Positions 18,811 through 27,768 of a DNA stretch of 64,000 nt are shown in pieces. The notes beneath the pieces are model-generated. The model was not told the DNA's origin. It saw only the letters and a program-made list of their open reading frames with translations, and made no database searches. The position numbers and the translations under genes were made by a program. Each line of letters starts with the position of its first letter. The first letter of the stretch is position 1. The stretch comes from DYKG01 sp964596185 (GTDB lineage: Bacteria; Muiribacteriota; Ozemobacteria; Ozemobacterales; Ozemobacteraceae), in the NCBI GenBank assembly GCA_964596185.1, contig CAZQUE010000016.1, positions 9,333 through 73,332 on the forward strand. The letters run 5' to 3'.

Positions 18811-20256
18811 TTATTTTGCGGGAATCAGAACGGTATCACCGACTTTTATAATGTGATTTTTATTAAAAGAATTTAAACGCATGAGCTGGGTTAAAGAAAC
18901 TCGATATTTGGCGGCGATACCAGAAAGAGTATCACCACGAATTACCTTGTAGCGGCGGGCGTTTTTCTTTTCATTTTCAAATTTCTTTTTGCGAGCAGCA
19001 GCCGCATTGGCGAGGCGTTTTTTTCTATCTTCTGCCTGCTTGATGTAAGACAAATAGGTCGTATCGATTCCTTCTTCGATGTTGCCTAGAAGGAAATCAC
19101 GCAAGCCAAGATAAACGGCCTGAGCCAGCTTGGTTCGATATGTATAATTTTTGAGAACGTTAGCATCACTGATGTTTGATGTATAACCGAATTCCAGCAA
19201 AACTGAAGGCATTGCCATCGAATGGAGCACCTTGAAACCAGCCCTTTTGACTCCCCTGGAGGGAAGAGAAGCCACAGCCGAGCCCAATCTGGCCTCGACT
19301 TTTTCGGCAAGCTGCCGGCTCTTGAACATTATAGAAGCCTGCTTTTCAACGATGTCTTTTTTGACAATATTGGTTGCCGGTTGCGCCTGAACGGTTCCGG
19401 CAAAATCGACCATGTTTTCCATTTCGGCAACTAGCCTTTCAGCCTCTCCGACAGCGCCTTTTGGCGACTCATAATATACTTCGATACCGCGAATGGATTT
19501 TTTGCGGTTGTAGTTTACGTGAAGGCTGACAAAGGCGTCTGCGCCGAGATGCTCTGCAATCTCTCTTCTTCTCTCGAGGGGAATGATGTAATCGCCGCTT
19601 CGGGTAAGAATAGCCTTGAATCTGGGATCGCGATCAAAATAAGCTTTGACAAGCTTACCCATGTTCAGAACATAATTTTTTTCAATTATCCCGTTGTTTC
19701 TGGTGCCAGGGTCTTCACCCCCGTGGCCGGGGTCGAGAACGACAATCTTGATATTTTCGGCTTTGAGTTTTTTGACAGCGGTCAATTCAGCATTTCTTTT
19801 TTGCTGAATGGTTGCCTGAGGTTCTTTGAGAAAGATAACGATTCTATCGCCCTTGCGTTCATTTTTGGGCAATACGAAGGTTTTTGCCTCGACACCGGTG
19901 GGAACTCTGAAAAAGACCCTTACCAGGCCCTTAGTCTTTTGCTGAACGGTCAAAACCTCAAGAAAAGGATTATTTAGCGGATATCTTTGCCGACCTGGGC
20001 GAAAAGTACAATCATCTATATCAAAGAAAAGCGTGCCGTCTCTAAGCCTTGAAACCGGCGATACTCTGGGCGCGGCGGAAATGTCGACAACAACCTGAGC
20101 TTCTTCAGGACTCTGCCAAAAGCGAATATCGGTGATTCGGCCCGACTCTGCTCCGTAACAGGGCACAAAACTCAGCAGAAAAAACAATAAAAACAGTCGC
20201 GAAAAATGGTTCCAGTTTTGTTTATTAAAAGCAATATTCATAACATTAATGTGCAA
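18811..20256 (-). CDS. N-acetylmuramoyl-L-alanine amidase with AMIN and LysM domains
   Basis: 481 residues. It cleaves the amide between MurNAc and the peptide stem of peptidoglycan in the periplasm. A signal peptide covers about 18-36. An AMIN domain (about 40-145, 'EEAQVVVDISAAPRV') targets the septum in AmiC-like enzymes. The Amidase_3 domain (about 170-395) shows zinc ligands H178 ('LDPGHGGEDPG'), E192 ('GIIEKNYVL') and H246 ('VSLHVNYN'), and the catalytic Glu region 'VLLEFGYTSN'. A Lys/Arg-rich linker leads to one LysM repeat (about 437-481, 'VIRGDTLSGIAAKYRVSLTQ') for glycan binding. The start could be M1 or M6 (20256 or 20241). It lies between aat and the chemoreceptor gene. Confidence 0.94.
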   Translation of the reverse strand: MHINVMNIAFNKQNWNHFSRLFLLFFLLSFVPCYGAESGRITDIRFWQSPEEAQVVVDISAAPRVSPVSRLRDGTLFFDIDDCTFRPGRQRYPLNNPFLEVLTVQQKTKGLVRVFFRVPTGVEAKTFVLPKNERKGDRIVIFLKEPQATIQQKRNAELTAVKKLKAENIKIVVLDPGHGGEDPGTRNNGIIEKNYVLNMGKLVKAYFDRDPRFKAILTRSGDYIIPLERRREIAEHLGADAFVSLHVNYNRKKSIRGIEVYYESPKGAVGEAERLVAEMENMVDFAGTVQAQPATNIVKKDIVEKQASIMFKSRQLAEKVEARLGSAVASLPSRGVKRAGFKVLHSMAMPSVLLEFGYTSNISDANVLKNYTYRTKLAQAVYLGLRDFLLGNIEEGIDTTYLSYIKQAEDRKKRLANAAAARKKKFENEKKNARRYKVIRGDTLSGIAAKYRVSLTQLMRLNSFNKNHIIKVGDTVLIPAK

Positions 20257-20274
20257 AGCAACTCTCTTAAAAAA

Positions 20275-21000
20275 TCATTTTGCATGGATTATATCAGGTT
20301 TAACCATATCTTCAAAGTCCAACCTGGATACTTTTTTTATTTTTTCAATCTGACAATTTTTTTTCAAGGCGATGGACAGTCTCTGAAGGTACTCCTGACG
20401 GGGAATCTCAACCGCTCCCAATCTGCGCGTATGCGGTGTAATAACCTGTGAATCGAAAAGAAGAAACCCTTTTTTTTCGAGATAGTTCAAAAAGAACCTT
20501 AGACAGAGGTTTGAAGCGTTAGTAATGGTGTGAAACATTGATTCTGCAGCAAAAAAACCGCCAATGGCCACACCGTAAAGGCCCCCGGCAAGTTCGTTTT
20601 CACGCCATATTTCACAACTGTGGGCAATTCCGAGTTCGTGCAATTTCTCATAGGCATCGATGAATTCAGGCGAGATCCAGGTCTGTTCCCGGCCGGGAGC
20701 AGGTTCAGCGCAACCCCTGATTACTTCTGAAAATGATTGATCGATTGAAAAAGTGAAAGGGCCATTACGGTAAAGCCTTTCTAGCCGCCGCGACAAACTA
20801 AAAGAATGTATATTGAAAATAGCCCTGGGGTCAGGCGACCACCAGGTAATCGGATGGACTGTCCAGGGAAAAATCCCGGAGCGGTAGGCCAACTCAAGAG
20901 TATCGGGGGCAAGATTCCCACCTATGGCCAAAAGCCCATCAGAGTCAGCAAAATGTGCCGGGGGAAATTTGATTTTTTTTCCAGGTGTAGAGTTATACAT
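20275..21000 (-). CDS. aat: Leucyl/phenylalanyl-tRNA--protein transferase
   Basis: 241 residues. It adds Leu or Phe from charged tRNA to N-terminal Arg or Lys, marking proteins for ClpS/ClpAP degradation by the N-end rule. Seen: 'FPPAHFADSDGLLAIGGNL', 'YRSGIFPWT', 'WWSPDPRAIF', 'GGLYGVAIGGFFAAESMF' and 'LFDSQVITPHTRRLGA', all characteristic of Aat. Length is typical. There is no good ribosome site before the ATG. A -10-like TATGTT (21015-21020) and a -35-like TTGGAT (21038-21043) on the minus strand would give an almost leaderless transcript, but the match is weak. The amidase gene follows after 18 bases. Confidence 0.94.
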   Translation of the reverse strand: MYNSTPGKKIKFPPAHFADSDGLLAIGGNLAPDTLELAYRSGIFPWTVHPITWWSPDPRAIFNIHSFSLSRRLERLYRNGPFTFSIDQSFSEVIRGCAEPAPGREQTWISPEFIDAYEKLHELGIAHSCEIWRENELAGGLYGVAIGGFFAAESMFHTITNASNLCLRFFLNYLEKKGFLLFDSQVITPHTRRLGAVEIPRQEYLQRLSIALKKNCQIEKIKKVSRLDFEDMVKPDIIHAK

Positions 21001-21147
21001 CTTAACAGAATCAAAACATAAGTTAGAACAATTCTCAATCCAAAGATTTACATGTGAATTTTAACACAATCATTGAAAACTAGACATTAATATGTTAGCC
21101 TTTAAGCCATTTAAAATTGCCATTTTGAGAATTCAGGAGTACTTGAA

Positions 21148-22479
21148 ATGCTTTCAACCAGTACCTTCAATGGTGGACTTCACCCACCTGAGCTTAAAAA
21201 CACCGCCAATAAAAGCATTGTCGACCTGCCGATTCCAGACAAGGTCATATTGCATGTTTCTCAACACATTGGCGCACCGGCCAAACCACTTTTCAAAATT
21301 ACCGATAAAGTGGAATGCGGTCAGGTTATCGCTGAGCCGGGCGGATTCGTTTCGGCTCGCATTCACGCTACTGTTTCCGGGAAGATTATCGGTGTGGGAA
21401 ATTTTATGCACCCTTTTGGCGTGCCTTCCCCTGCGATTGTTATCGAAAGAAATCCTGAATCTCCCGAACCTGAATACCCGGAAGAAAATGGCTTCAACCT
21501 GAGCAATGAAGAAATAAAAACCCGCATTCAGAATTCAGGGTTGGTCGGCCTTGGCGGCGCAACGTTTCCCACCCATGTCAAGCTTTCTCCACCTGAGAAT
21601 ACGCCGATAGACACTGTTATTCTGAATGGAGTCGAATGCGAGCCTGCACTCACTTCAGATCATCGTCTAATGCTTGAAGATCCCGAGAAAATTGTTTCCG
21701 GCCTCAAGATGATCATGAAAGTTCTCAATGCCAAGAATGGAATTATCGGCATTGAAAACAACAAGCCCGATGCAATAGAAATGATGCGCAAAAAGGTCGA
21801 GGGCGAGGCGAACATAGAGGTTCAGCCTCTTGAGGTTAAGTATCCCCAGGGCGGCGAAAAGCAGCTGATAGTTGCGTGCATCGGCAAAGAAGTTCCTTCG
21901 GGCGGCTTACCGATGAATGTCGGCGTGGTGGTTCAGAACGTAGCTACGGCAGCAGCTGTTGCCGATGCAGTAAACAGAAACCGCCCTCTTCTCGAAAGAG
22001 TTGTCACCCTCGCAGGGAACTGTGTGAAGAACCCCGGCAATTACCGGGTAAGAATTGGCACCACCGTTGAAGAATTCATCAAAATGACCGGAGGCCTTAA
22101 AGAAGGCGTCGACCCGGTAAAAGTCATTATGGGTGGGCCGATGATGGGTTTCGCCCTTTTCGATCTGAATATTCCGATTATCAAGGGCACGAGCGGAATT
22201 CTCGTCTGGGATAAAGACGAAGCTGCCGTTTATAAGGAAACCGCCTGCATCCGTTGCGGCCGCTGCATTCGGGCCTGCCCGATGAAGCTCATGCCCCAGC
22301 AGTTGAAAAAGCTTGTCGATGCAAAGAAATGGGAACAGGCCGACAATCTTGGCATTCTTGACTGTATGGAATGCGGCTGCTGCGCCTACACATGTCCCTC
22401 CGGCCTGCCGTTGATCCAGACCTTCAAAATGGGCAAAAAAATGGTTATGGCTGAACGAAAAAAAGCACAGGCAAAGTAA
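21148..22479 (+). CDS. rnfC: Rnf complex subunit C, NADH/flavin and Fe-S subunit
   Basis: 443 residues. RnfC is the peripheral NADH-binding subunit of the Rnf complex, which couples ferredoxin:NAD+ oxidoreduction to Na+ or H+ transport. Seen: 'RIQNSGLVGLGGATFPTHVK' of the Nqo1-like fold, 'LNGVECEPALTSDHRLMLE', 'YPQGGEKQLI', and two [4Fe-4S] motifs near the C-terminus ('CIRCGRCIRACP' and 'CMECGCCAYTCP'). It lacks the long repetitive C-terminal tail of enterobacterial RsxC. An AGGAGT site precedes the ATG. It starts a six-gene rnfCDGEAB run, the order usual in anaerobes. Confidence 0.97.
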   Translation: MLSTSTFNGGLHPPELKNTANKSIVDLPIPDKVILHVSQHIGAPAKPLFKITDKVECGQVIAEPGGFVSARIHATVSGKIIGVGNFMHPFGVPSPAIVIERNPESPEPEYPEENGFNLSNEEIKTRIQNSGLVGLGGATFPTHVKLSPPENTPIDTVILNGVECEPALTSDHRLMLEDPEKIVSGLKMIMKVLNAKNGIIGIENNKPDAIEMMRKKVEGEANIEVQPLEVKYPQGGEKQLIVACIGKEVPSGGLPMNVGVVVQNVATAAAVADAVNRNRPLLERVVTLAGNCVKNPGNYRVRIGTTVEEFIKMTGGLKEGVDPVKVIMGGPMMGFALFDLNIPIIKGTSGILVWDKDEAAVYKETACIRCGRCIRACPMKLMPQQLKKLVDAKKWEQADNLGILDCMECGCCAYTCPSGLPLIQTFKMGKKMVMAERKKAQAK

Positions 22480-22491
22480 GGAATCTGCATT

Positions 22492-23553
22492 ATGACAAAT
22501 GAAAACAAACCCTTTATGCCAGCCAATAAAAAGTTTCTGGTAACCAGTTCTCCGCATCTTCATGAGAATCTCAGCACGGCCCGTGTAATGTGGGACGTCA
22601 ACCTTGCCTTGATTCCGGCTCTGATAATGGCCATATATAACTTTCGCGAGAAAGCGGCCCTGGTGATTTTCATGTCGGTTCTAGGTGCGGTAGTCGCCGA
22701 ATATCTGATTCAGAAATTTCTTTTCAGAAAAGACTCGACGATTGCTGACGGTAGTGCAATTTTAACCGGCATTTTGCTTGCCTTCTGTGTTCCTGCAGCG
22801 CTGCCATGGTGGGTAGCCTTTATCGGCGGGATCGTCGCTATAGCGCTTGGCAAGCAGGCTTACGGTGGCCTGGGACAGAATGTCTTCAACCCTGCCCATG
22901 TTGCCCGTGCAATGCTGTTGGCAAGCTGGCCAGTTTATATGACTACCTGGCTCAAGCCTTTCGGCGTTGCCGCTACCGATGCGGTTACCTGTGCCACTCC
23001 GCTCGGGGTATTGAAGGAAACCGCACGAAATCCTGAACTGATGACCCAGTTGTCAGAAAAAGGAACAAGTCTGGTAGCTTATACTATGAATCAGCTGCAG
23101 GTTTCTTTCAGTGATCTGTTTTATGGCATAAAATTCAGCGGCTCTCTGGGGGAAACTTCCAAGATTGCATTGCTGCTCGGCGGTTTATACCTGCTTATTC
23201 GTGGTCATATCACCTGGCAAGCGCCGGTTGCCATGACAGCCACCGTTTTCGCTGGGGCCTTCATTTTTGGCGGTTCTTTTGATTACGCTCTTTTTCACCT
23301 TTTGACCGGCGGCCTGATCATCGGAGCAATTTTCATGATCACCGACATGGTAACTTCACCGATGACAGGATCAGGGCAATTGATATTTGGCTTCGGTTGC
23401 GGGGCAATAACTCTACTGATAAGAATGAAGGGCGGTTATCCAGAAGGAGTCTGTTATTCAATTCTGATAATGAATGCGATCGTTCCGCTGATAGATAAAT
23501 TCACCATGCCGGTAAAATTCGGCACCGTAGCTGTCAAGGAGGCAAAAGCATGA
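22492..23553 (+). CDS. rnfD: Rnf complex subunit D, membrane flavoprotein
   Basis: 353 residues with about nine to ten membrane helices. RnfD carries a covalently bound FMN; the attachment motif is visible in 'TDMVTSPMTGSGQ' near residue 283, where the flavin is bound to Thr in homologues. The N-terminus 'VTSSPHLHENLSTARVMWD' and 'GGLGQNVFNPAHVARAML' are RnfD/NqrB signatures. An AAGGAA site lies upstream. It overlaps rnfG by 4 bases. Confidence 0.96.
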   Translation: MTNENKPFMPANKKFLVTSSPHLHENLSTARVMWDVNLALIPALIMAIYNFREKAALVIFMSVLGAVVAEYLIQKFLFRKDSTIADGSAILTGILLAFCVPAALPWWVAFIGGIVAIALGKQAYGGLGQNVFNPAHVARAMLLASWPVYMTTWLKPFGVAATDAVTCATPLGVLKETARNPELMTQLSEKGTSLVAYTMNQLQVSFSDLFYGIKFSGSLGETSKIALLLGGLYLLIRGHITWQAPVAMTATVFAGAFIFGGSFDYALFHLLTGGLIIGAIFMITDMVTSPMTGSGQLIFGFGCGAITLLIRMKGGYPEGVCYSILIMNAIVPLIDKFTMPVKFGTVAVKEAKA

Positions 23554-24170
23554 AAGACATGTTGAAGATGGGCCTCTTCCTTTTCGTAGTCGCGGCGGTA
23601 GCCGGTGTTCTGCTCGCAATTACCGAAGAAATAACTGCTCCCAAAATAGCGGAAAATAAAAAAGCCCTGATGGAACAGGCTCGAAAAGAAGTTCTACCTC
23701 AGGCTACCGCTTTTTCACAAAATGAATACAAAGTTTCTGATTCGGCAAACGCTCTCACCTACAGTGCTGGATTCGATCAGTCCGGGAAGCTTACCGGTGT
23801 GGTCGTCAACGTTTATCCCAAAGGCTATGCCGGTGCCATCGAAATGGTCGTTGGCCTGAACAATGAGGGAAAAATTTCCGGGGTTAAAATTCTTTCACAA
23901 AAAGAAACGCCCGGCCTTGGCACCAAGCTTGCTGACCCGGTTTTCATGGAACCGTTCAAAAAACTTATCGAAGCGAAAGACAAACCGGTTTTCATGGTTA
24001 AACAGGATGGTGGCGATGTTGACGCGATCACCGCAGCAACCATAAGCAGCCGGGCATTTTGCGCCGGAATACGCAACAGTCTCGAAACTTTCGATATGAT
24101 TAAAGGGCAATTCAGTGCTTTGAAAGCACCTGCCGCCCCAACTGCAGAAGTTTCCGGAGGTGCCAAATGA
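23550..24170 (+). CDS. rnfG: Rnf complex subunit G, covalent FMN-binding
   Basis: 206 residues. One N-terminal membrane helix (about 8-26) and a periplasmic FMN-binding domain. The covalent flavin motif is 'VDAITAATISSRAF' near residues 158-171, where the second Thr of the SGATxxS-like motif bears FMN through a phosphoester in RnfG/NqrC. 'GYAGAIEMVVGLNNEGKISG' and 'KETPGLGTKL' are family signatures. The C-terminus is an Ala/Pro-rich tail. It overlaps rnfD and rnfE by 4 bases each, so expression is tightly coupled. Confidence 0.95.
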   Translation: MKDMLKMGLFLFVVAAVAGVLLAITEEITAPKIAENKKALMEQARKEVLPQATAFSQNEYKVSDSANALTYSAGFDQSGKLTGVVVNVYPKGYAGAIEMVVGLNNEGKISGVKILSQKETPGLGTKLADPVFMEPFKKLIEAKDKPVFMVKQDGGDVDAITAATISSRAFCAGIRNSLETFDMIKGQFSALKAPAAPTAEVSGGAK

Positions 24171-24766
24171 CCAGGATGCAACAACTATTAAAAGGTTTTT
24201 GGGAAGAAAACCCGATTTTTGTCATTGCTCTAGGCCTTTGCCCAGCACTGGCAGTTTCTTCATCTCTGGTTAATGCCGTTGGAATGGGTGTTGCGGCAAC
24301 CTTTGTCCTGATCGGCAGCAACCTTATCGTTTCTTTGATGCGCTCTATCGTTCCCGGCAAAATCCGAATTCCGATATTCATCGTTATCATCGCGACTTTC
24401 GTTACCATTATCGACAAACTTATTGCTGCTTTTTCTCCGTCGCTTTCAGCCAGCCTGGGGATTTTCATTCCATTGATCGTTGTGAACTGCGTAATTCTCG
24501 GCCGCGCCGAATCGTTCGCCAGCAAAAACGGACCAGTGGATTCAATTCTCGACGCAATCGGAATGGGCATTGGCTTCACCATTGCACTTGTACTGATTGC
24601 CTTTTTCCGCGAACTTCTCGGCGATGGTAAATTGTTCGGTTACGCAATACCATTTTTCAGCACCAATCCAGCTCTGATAATGATCATGGCCCCCGGCGGC
24701 TTCATTGTTTTCGGGCTGTTAATTGCACTCAAACGTCATATTGAAGCGAAAGGAGCAGAAAAATGA
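24167..24766 (+). CDS. rnfE: Rnf complex subunit E, membrane
   Basis: 199 residues with six membrane helices. 'KGFWEENPIFVIALGLCPAL' and 'VVNCVILGRAESFASKNGP' identify RnfE; the Cys in the latter is one of the residues thought to hold an intramembrane iron centre together with RnfA. It overlaps both neighbours by 4 bases. Confidence 0.96.
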   Translation: MTRMQQLLKGFWEENPIFVIALGLCPALAVSSSLVNAVGMGVAATFVLIGSNLIVSLMRSIVPGKIRIPIFIVIIATFVTIIDKLIAAFSPSLSASLGIFIPLIVVNCVILGRAESFASKNGPVDSILDAIGMGIGFTIALVLIAFFRELLGDGKLFGYAIPFFSTNPALIMIMAPGGFIVFGLLIALKRHIEAKGAEK

Positions 24767-25341
24767 CCAGTGGACTGCTCAGCATTTTCATCGTTGCAAT
24801 TTTTATTGAAAACTTCGTTCTTAACCAGATCCTGGGTATTTGCCCGTTCATTGGAGTTTCCAACAAGCTGGACTCAGCCGTGGGTATGGGCTTCGCAGTA
24901 ACTTTCGTTATGGTAATGGCCGGAGTCGTGACCTGGAGCATTCAGAACTTCATTCTGGTTCCATTGCATCTTGAATACCTGCAAACGATTTCATTCATTC
25001 TGGTAATCGCTTCATTAGTTCAATTTGTGGAAATGGTGGTTCGCAAGACTGCCCCTGCCCTATACCAGGCCCTCGGCGTTTTTCTGCCACTTATCACCAC
25101 CAACTGTGCCGTTCTTGGCGCGGCTCTGCTCAACATCAAAAAGGGTTACGGACTTGTCGAAGCTGCAGTTAATTCATTTGGCGCAGGCATCGGCTTCTTT
25201 TTTGCGCTGATTCTAATGGCTGGTATTCGCGAAAGACTCGATACGGCCGAAATTCCTCAGGCAATGAAAGGTGCGCCGATAACCTTCATCACTGCCGGAC
25301 TTCTGGCAACCGCCTTTATGGGCTTTTCCGGTCTGGTTTAA
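24763..25341 (+). CDS. rnfA: Rnf complex subunit A, membrane
   Basis: 192 residues with six membrane helices in inverted topology to RnfE. 'ENFVLNQILGICPFIGVS' and 'TTNCAVLGAALLN' carry the conserved cysteines for the shared intramembrane iron centre known from Rnf and Nqr structures. Homology to RnfE and NqrD/NqrE is plain. It overlaps rnfE by 4 bases and is followed by rnfB after 12 bases with an AGGAG site. Confidence 0.96.
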   Translation: MTSGLLSIFIVAIFIENFVLNQILGICPFIGVSNKLDSAVGMGFAVTFVMVMAGVVTWSIQNFILVPLHLEYLQTISFILVIASLVQFVEMVVRKTAPALYQALGVFLPLITTNCAVLGAALLNIKKGYGLVEAAVNSFGAGIGFFFALILMAGIRERLDTAEIPQAMKGAPITFITAGLLATAFMGFSGLV

Positions 25342-25353
25342 CAGGAGACTGAC

Positions 25354-26367
25354 ATGCTTACACAAATTTTGACTGCCGTAGTCGTTCTAGGCTGCCTTGG
25401 TTTTATCTTTGGTGCCATTCTTTCATTTGCCTCCAAAAAGTTTGAAGTTTATATCGACCCTAAAATTGAGCAGACTCTCGAACTTCTGCCCGGTGCAAAC
25501 TGTGGTGGTTGCGGCTATCCCGGCTGCGCATCACTCGCCGAAGCAATTGTAAAAAAGGGAGTCCCTGTTACCGCCTGCCCGGTTATCTCCGCAATCAACC
25601 GCCAGAAAATAGAAGAGCTTCTCGGACTGAACGACAAAGTTGAAGGCGATAAAAAGCCGGTGGTTAAAGCCGCTCTTGTTAAATGCAATGGTCTCGATAC
25701 TGAAGAATATCAAAAGTTCGAGTATATGGGCGTAAAAGACTGCCAGGCTGCAGTCCTTTTGCAGAATGGGCCCTGGCTATGCCCGCATAGATGCATGGGT
25801 CTGGGTTCATGTGAACGCGCCTGTCCATTCGACGCCATCAAAATTGGACCGAACCATCTTCCGATAGTAGATGAAGAAAAGTGCGTCGCCTGTGGCAAAT
25901 GTGTATTGGCCTGCCCAAAACAATTGATTGAAATGGTTGATAAAGAGCAGATGGTTCATGTCAAATGTAATTCAACCGAAAAGGGCGCAGACACCCGAAA
26001 AGCATGCAAAGTTGGCTGCATCGGCTGTGGGCTCTGTATCAAAGTTTGTGCTTACGACGCCATCAAGGTAGAAAACAACCTGGCACATATTGATTATGAA
26101 AAATGTACCCAGTGTGGCGCTTGCGTAGCCAAATGTCCGCAGCACAGCATCATTATGGAAGACAAGCCTGAATTCAAGGGGCGTATCGCCAAAATAGATC
26201 AGGAAGCTTGCATAGGCTGCACGATCTGCTTCAAGGTCTGCAAGTTTGATGCGGTAAAAGGCGGGACTCCAAAAGAAAAGCATGAAATAATCGAAAACAA
26301 ATGTGTCGGTTGTGGCCTATGTGCTCAGAAATGTCCGAAAAAGTGCATCGAGATGTTGGAAAAATAA
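25354..26367 (+). CDS. rnfB: Rnf complex subunit B, multi-cluster ferredoxin subunit
   Basis: 337 residues. An N-terminal helix anchors it; the Fe-S domain 'GANCGGCGYPGCASLAEAI' follows near residue 48. Counting CxxCxxC...C motifs gives six ferredoxin-type sites ('CPHRCMGLGSCERACP', 'CVACGKCVLACP', 'CIGCGLCIKVC', 'CTQCGACVAKCP', 'CIGCTICFKVC', 'CVGCGLCAQKCP') besides the N-terminal one. That is more than enterobacterial RsxB and like the extended RnfB of acetogens and other anaerobes. It is the likely entry point for electrons from ferredoxin. Confidence 0.96.
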   Translation: MLTQILTAVVVLGCLGFIFGAILSFASKKFEVYIDPKIEQTLELLPGANCGGCGYPGCASLAEAIVKKGVPVTACPVISAINRQKIEELLGLNDKVEGDKKPVVKAALVKCNGLDTEEYQKFEYMGVKDCQAAVLLQNGPWLCPHRCMGLGSCERACPFDAIKIGPNHLPIVDEEKCVACGKCVLACPKQLIEMVDKEQMVHVKCNSTEKGADTRKACKVGCIGCGLCIKVCAYDAIKVENNLAHIDYEKCTQCGACVAKCPQHSIIMEDKPEFKGRIAKIDQEACIGCTICFKVCKFDAVKGGTPKEKHEIIENKCVGCGLCAQKCPKKCIEMLEK

Positions 26368-26376
26368 TCTCCAGTC

Positions 26377-27117
26377 ATGCAGCAACAGCTCATATACCTT
26401 TTTGCCTGCTTCATCATCGGCAGCATACCTTTAGGAGAACTTCTCAGTCGGATCAAAACCGGTAAGAGTTTAATTCTGGAAGGAAGCCGAACTACGGTTG
26501 CGCCGGCAAAAATGTTTGAGCTCCTTGGAATCCCGGCAGGAATTCTAGTCTGTCTGCTGGATTTTTTCAAAGGCTTCTTGACTTCCTTTCCCCTGGCAGT
26601 ATGGGTGCTAGGGCCTGAACCTTACCACGCCTGGGGTCTGATAAGCCTCGGTGGCCTGCTAACCGTGGTCGGGCACTGCAATTCACCCTTTCTCGGCTTT
26701 AAAGGCGGGCGCGGGCTTGCGCCAACTTTTGGGGTGATGGCGACTTTGCTGCCTATTCCTGCAATTTTTGCATTTTTGATTGGGCTCTGGCTCGCATTCT
26801 GGGGACTATCGACCAAACCTGGAGCTTTGAGCGCCGCCGGAGCAATGCCACTGTTTTCCATCATCTGGGTTCTGGTGATAAAACCTCAGGAGCTGTTCTA
26901 CCTTTATGTCGTCGCATTTATGTCCCTCTGGACTTTCTGGGAACACCGCGATGAATTGAAAAGCTATATGGGCATAAAAGCTTCTACTTCACAAGATTCA
27001 AAAAATAAAGAAGAAGAATCATCAACAACAGAGCACCCTGATGAGTCATCATTAACCGGGGCCTCTGAACTCCATCATGGCGAAATTGCTGATAACCGAC
27101 CAGAAGGCGATCAATAA
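26377..27117 (+). CDS. PlsY-like membrane acyltransferase homologue with altered motif 1
   Basis: 246 residues, about five to six membrane helices. It aligns with PlsY (acyl-phosphate:glycerol-3-phosphate acyltransferase): 'FIIGSIPLGELLSRIKTGKS', motif 2 as 'GHCNSPFLGFKGGRGLAPTFG' and a motif 3-like 'EHRDELKSYMGIK'. Motif 1, normally GSGNxGATN, reads EGSRTTVAPAK (about residues 36-46), so the glycerol-3-phosphate site is probably changed. A hydrophilic Ser/Glu-rich tail of about 45 residues is added at the C-terminus. It begins 9 bases after rnfB without a strong ribosome site. It could be a PlsY paralogue with another substrate or an inactive one. Whether the genome has a normal PlsY elsewhere is unknown. 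Confidence 0.75.
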   Translation: MQQQLIYLFACFIIGSIPLGELLSRIKTGKSLILEGSRTTVAPAKMFELLGIPAGILVCLLDFFKGFLTSFPLAVWVLGPEPYHAWGLISLGGLLTVVGHCNSPFLGFKGGRGLAPTFGVMATLLPIPAIFAFLIGLWLAFWGLSTKPGALSAAGAMPLFSIIWVLVIKPQELFYLYVVAFMSLWTFWEHRDELKSYMGIKASTSQDSKNKEEESSTTEHPDESSLTGASELHHGEIADNRPEGDQ

Positions 27118-27131
27118 GGACAAAATAGAAT

Positions 27132-27716
27132 TTATCTAGCCTTGGGGTCGAACTTTAGTTCAAGACGATCATTGGCAACCACGGCCTTGAAACGTGAGAG
27201 GTCGCTCTGGTCGAGAAAAAGGTCCATGAAAAATTTTCGCGCATCAGGGGCGATTGCGTTATATGGTGGGCGCGGTTCTACTGCGACGCCAGCCAGGCGA
27301 CGATTTCGGTCGAAATACATGGTGATCAGATAAACAGAAAGGCTCATGCGGCTGTATTTGCCGAAGGCGTAGGAATAATTTTTCGCACCATATTCACGAA
27401 GTCTTGTTTCAACCTGTTTAATCGGCTGGCCAAACATTCCCAGGCTTTCTTTCGGATCAGGGGCCTTCAAATGGTTGTCCATGTATGGGTCGAACTTGTT
27501 CACCCCACCAACTGCCGGCTGTTGCTGGGCCGGACGCTCTTCAGCTGCCACAGGTTTTTCGGCGGGCGCCTTTTCGGCAGCTGCGGCAGGCTGCGCTGCA
27601 GGTGCCGGTTGCGCCGCTGGTGGAAAGCCATTATATGGGATCTGCGCCATAACCTGCCTGGTGAGCAAACCAGATAAAATTAGAGCTAGAAGAACTTTGC
27701 CGCTTTTTATTTTCAT
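27132..27716 (-). CDS. Small secreted protein with Ala/Pro-rich linker, function unknown
   Basis: 194 residues. A signal peptide (about 1-24, ending AQIPYNG) is followed by a low-complexity Ala/Pro/Glu linker (about 30-70) and a folded C-terminal part of about 110 residues ('ESLGMFGQPIKQVETRLREY', 'RMSLSVYLITMYFDRNRRL'). I do not recognise the domain. It is convergent with the PlsY-like gene (14 bases apart) and divergent from the RseC-like gene. Probably periplasmic or outer-membrane associated. Confidence 0.65.
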   Translation of the reverse strand: MKIKSGKVLLALILSGLLTRQVMAQIPYNGFPPAAQPAPAAQPAAAAEKAPAEKPVAAEERPAQQQPAVGGVNKFDPYMDNHLKAPDPKESLGMFGQPIKQVETRLREYGAKNYSYAFGKYSRMSLSVYLITMYFDRNRRLAGVAVEPRPPYNAIAPDARKFFMDLFLDQSDLSRFKAVVANDRLELKFDPKAR

Positions 27717-27768
27717 ATTTTTATCGTACTATATTTTTCAATAAAGTAATACCTGATAAGGAACATTT

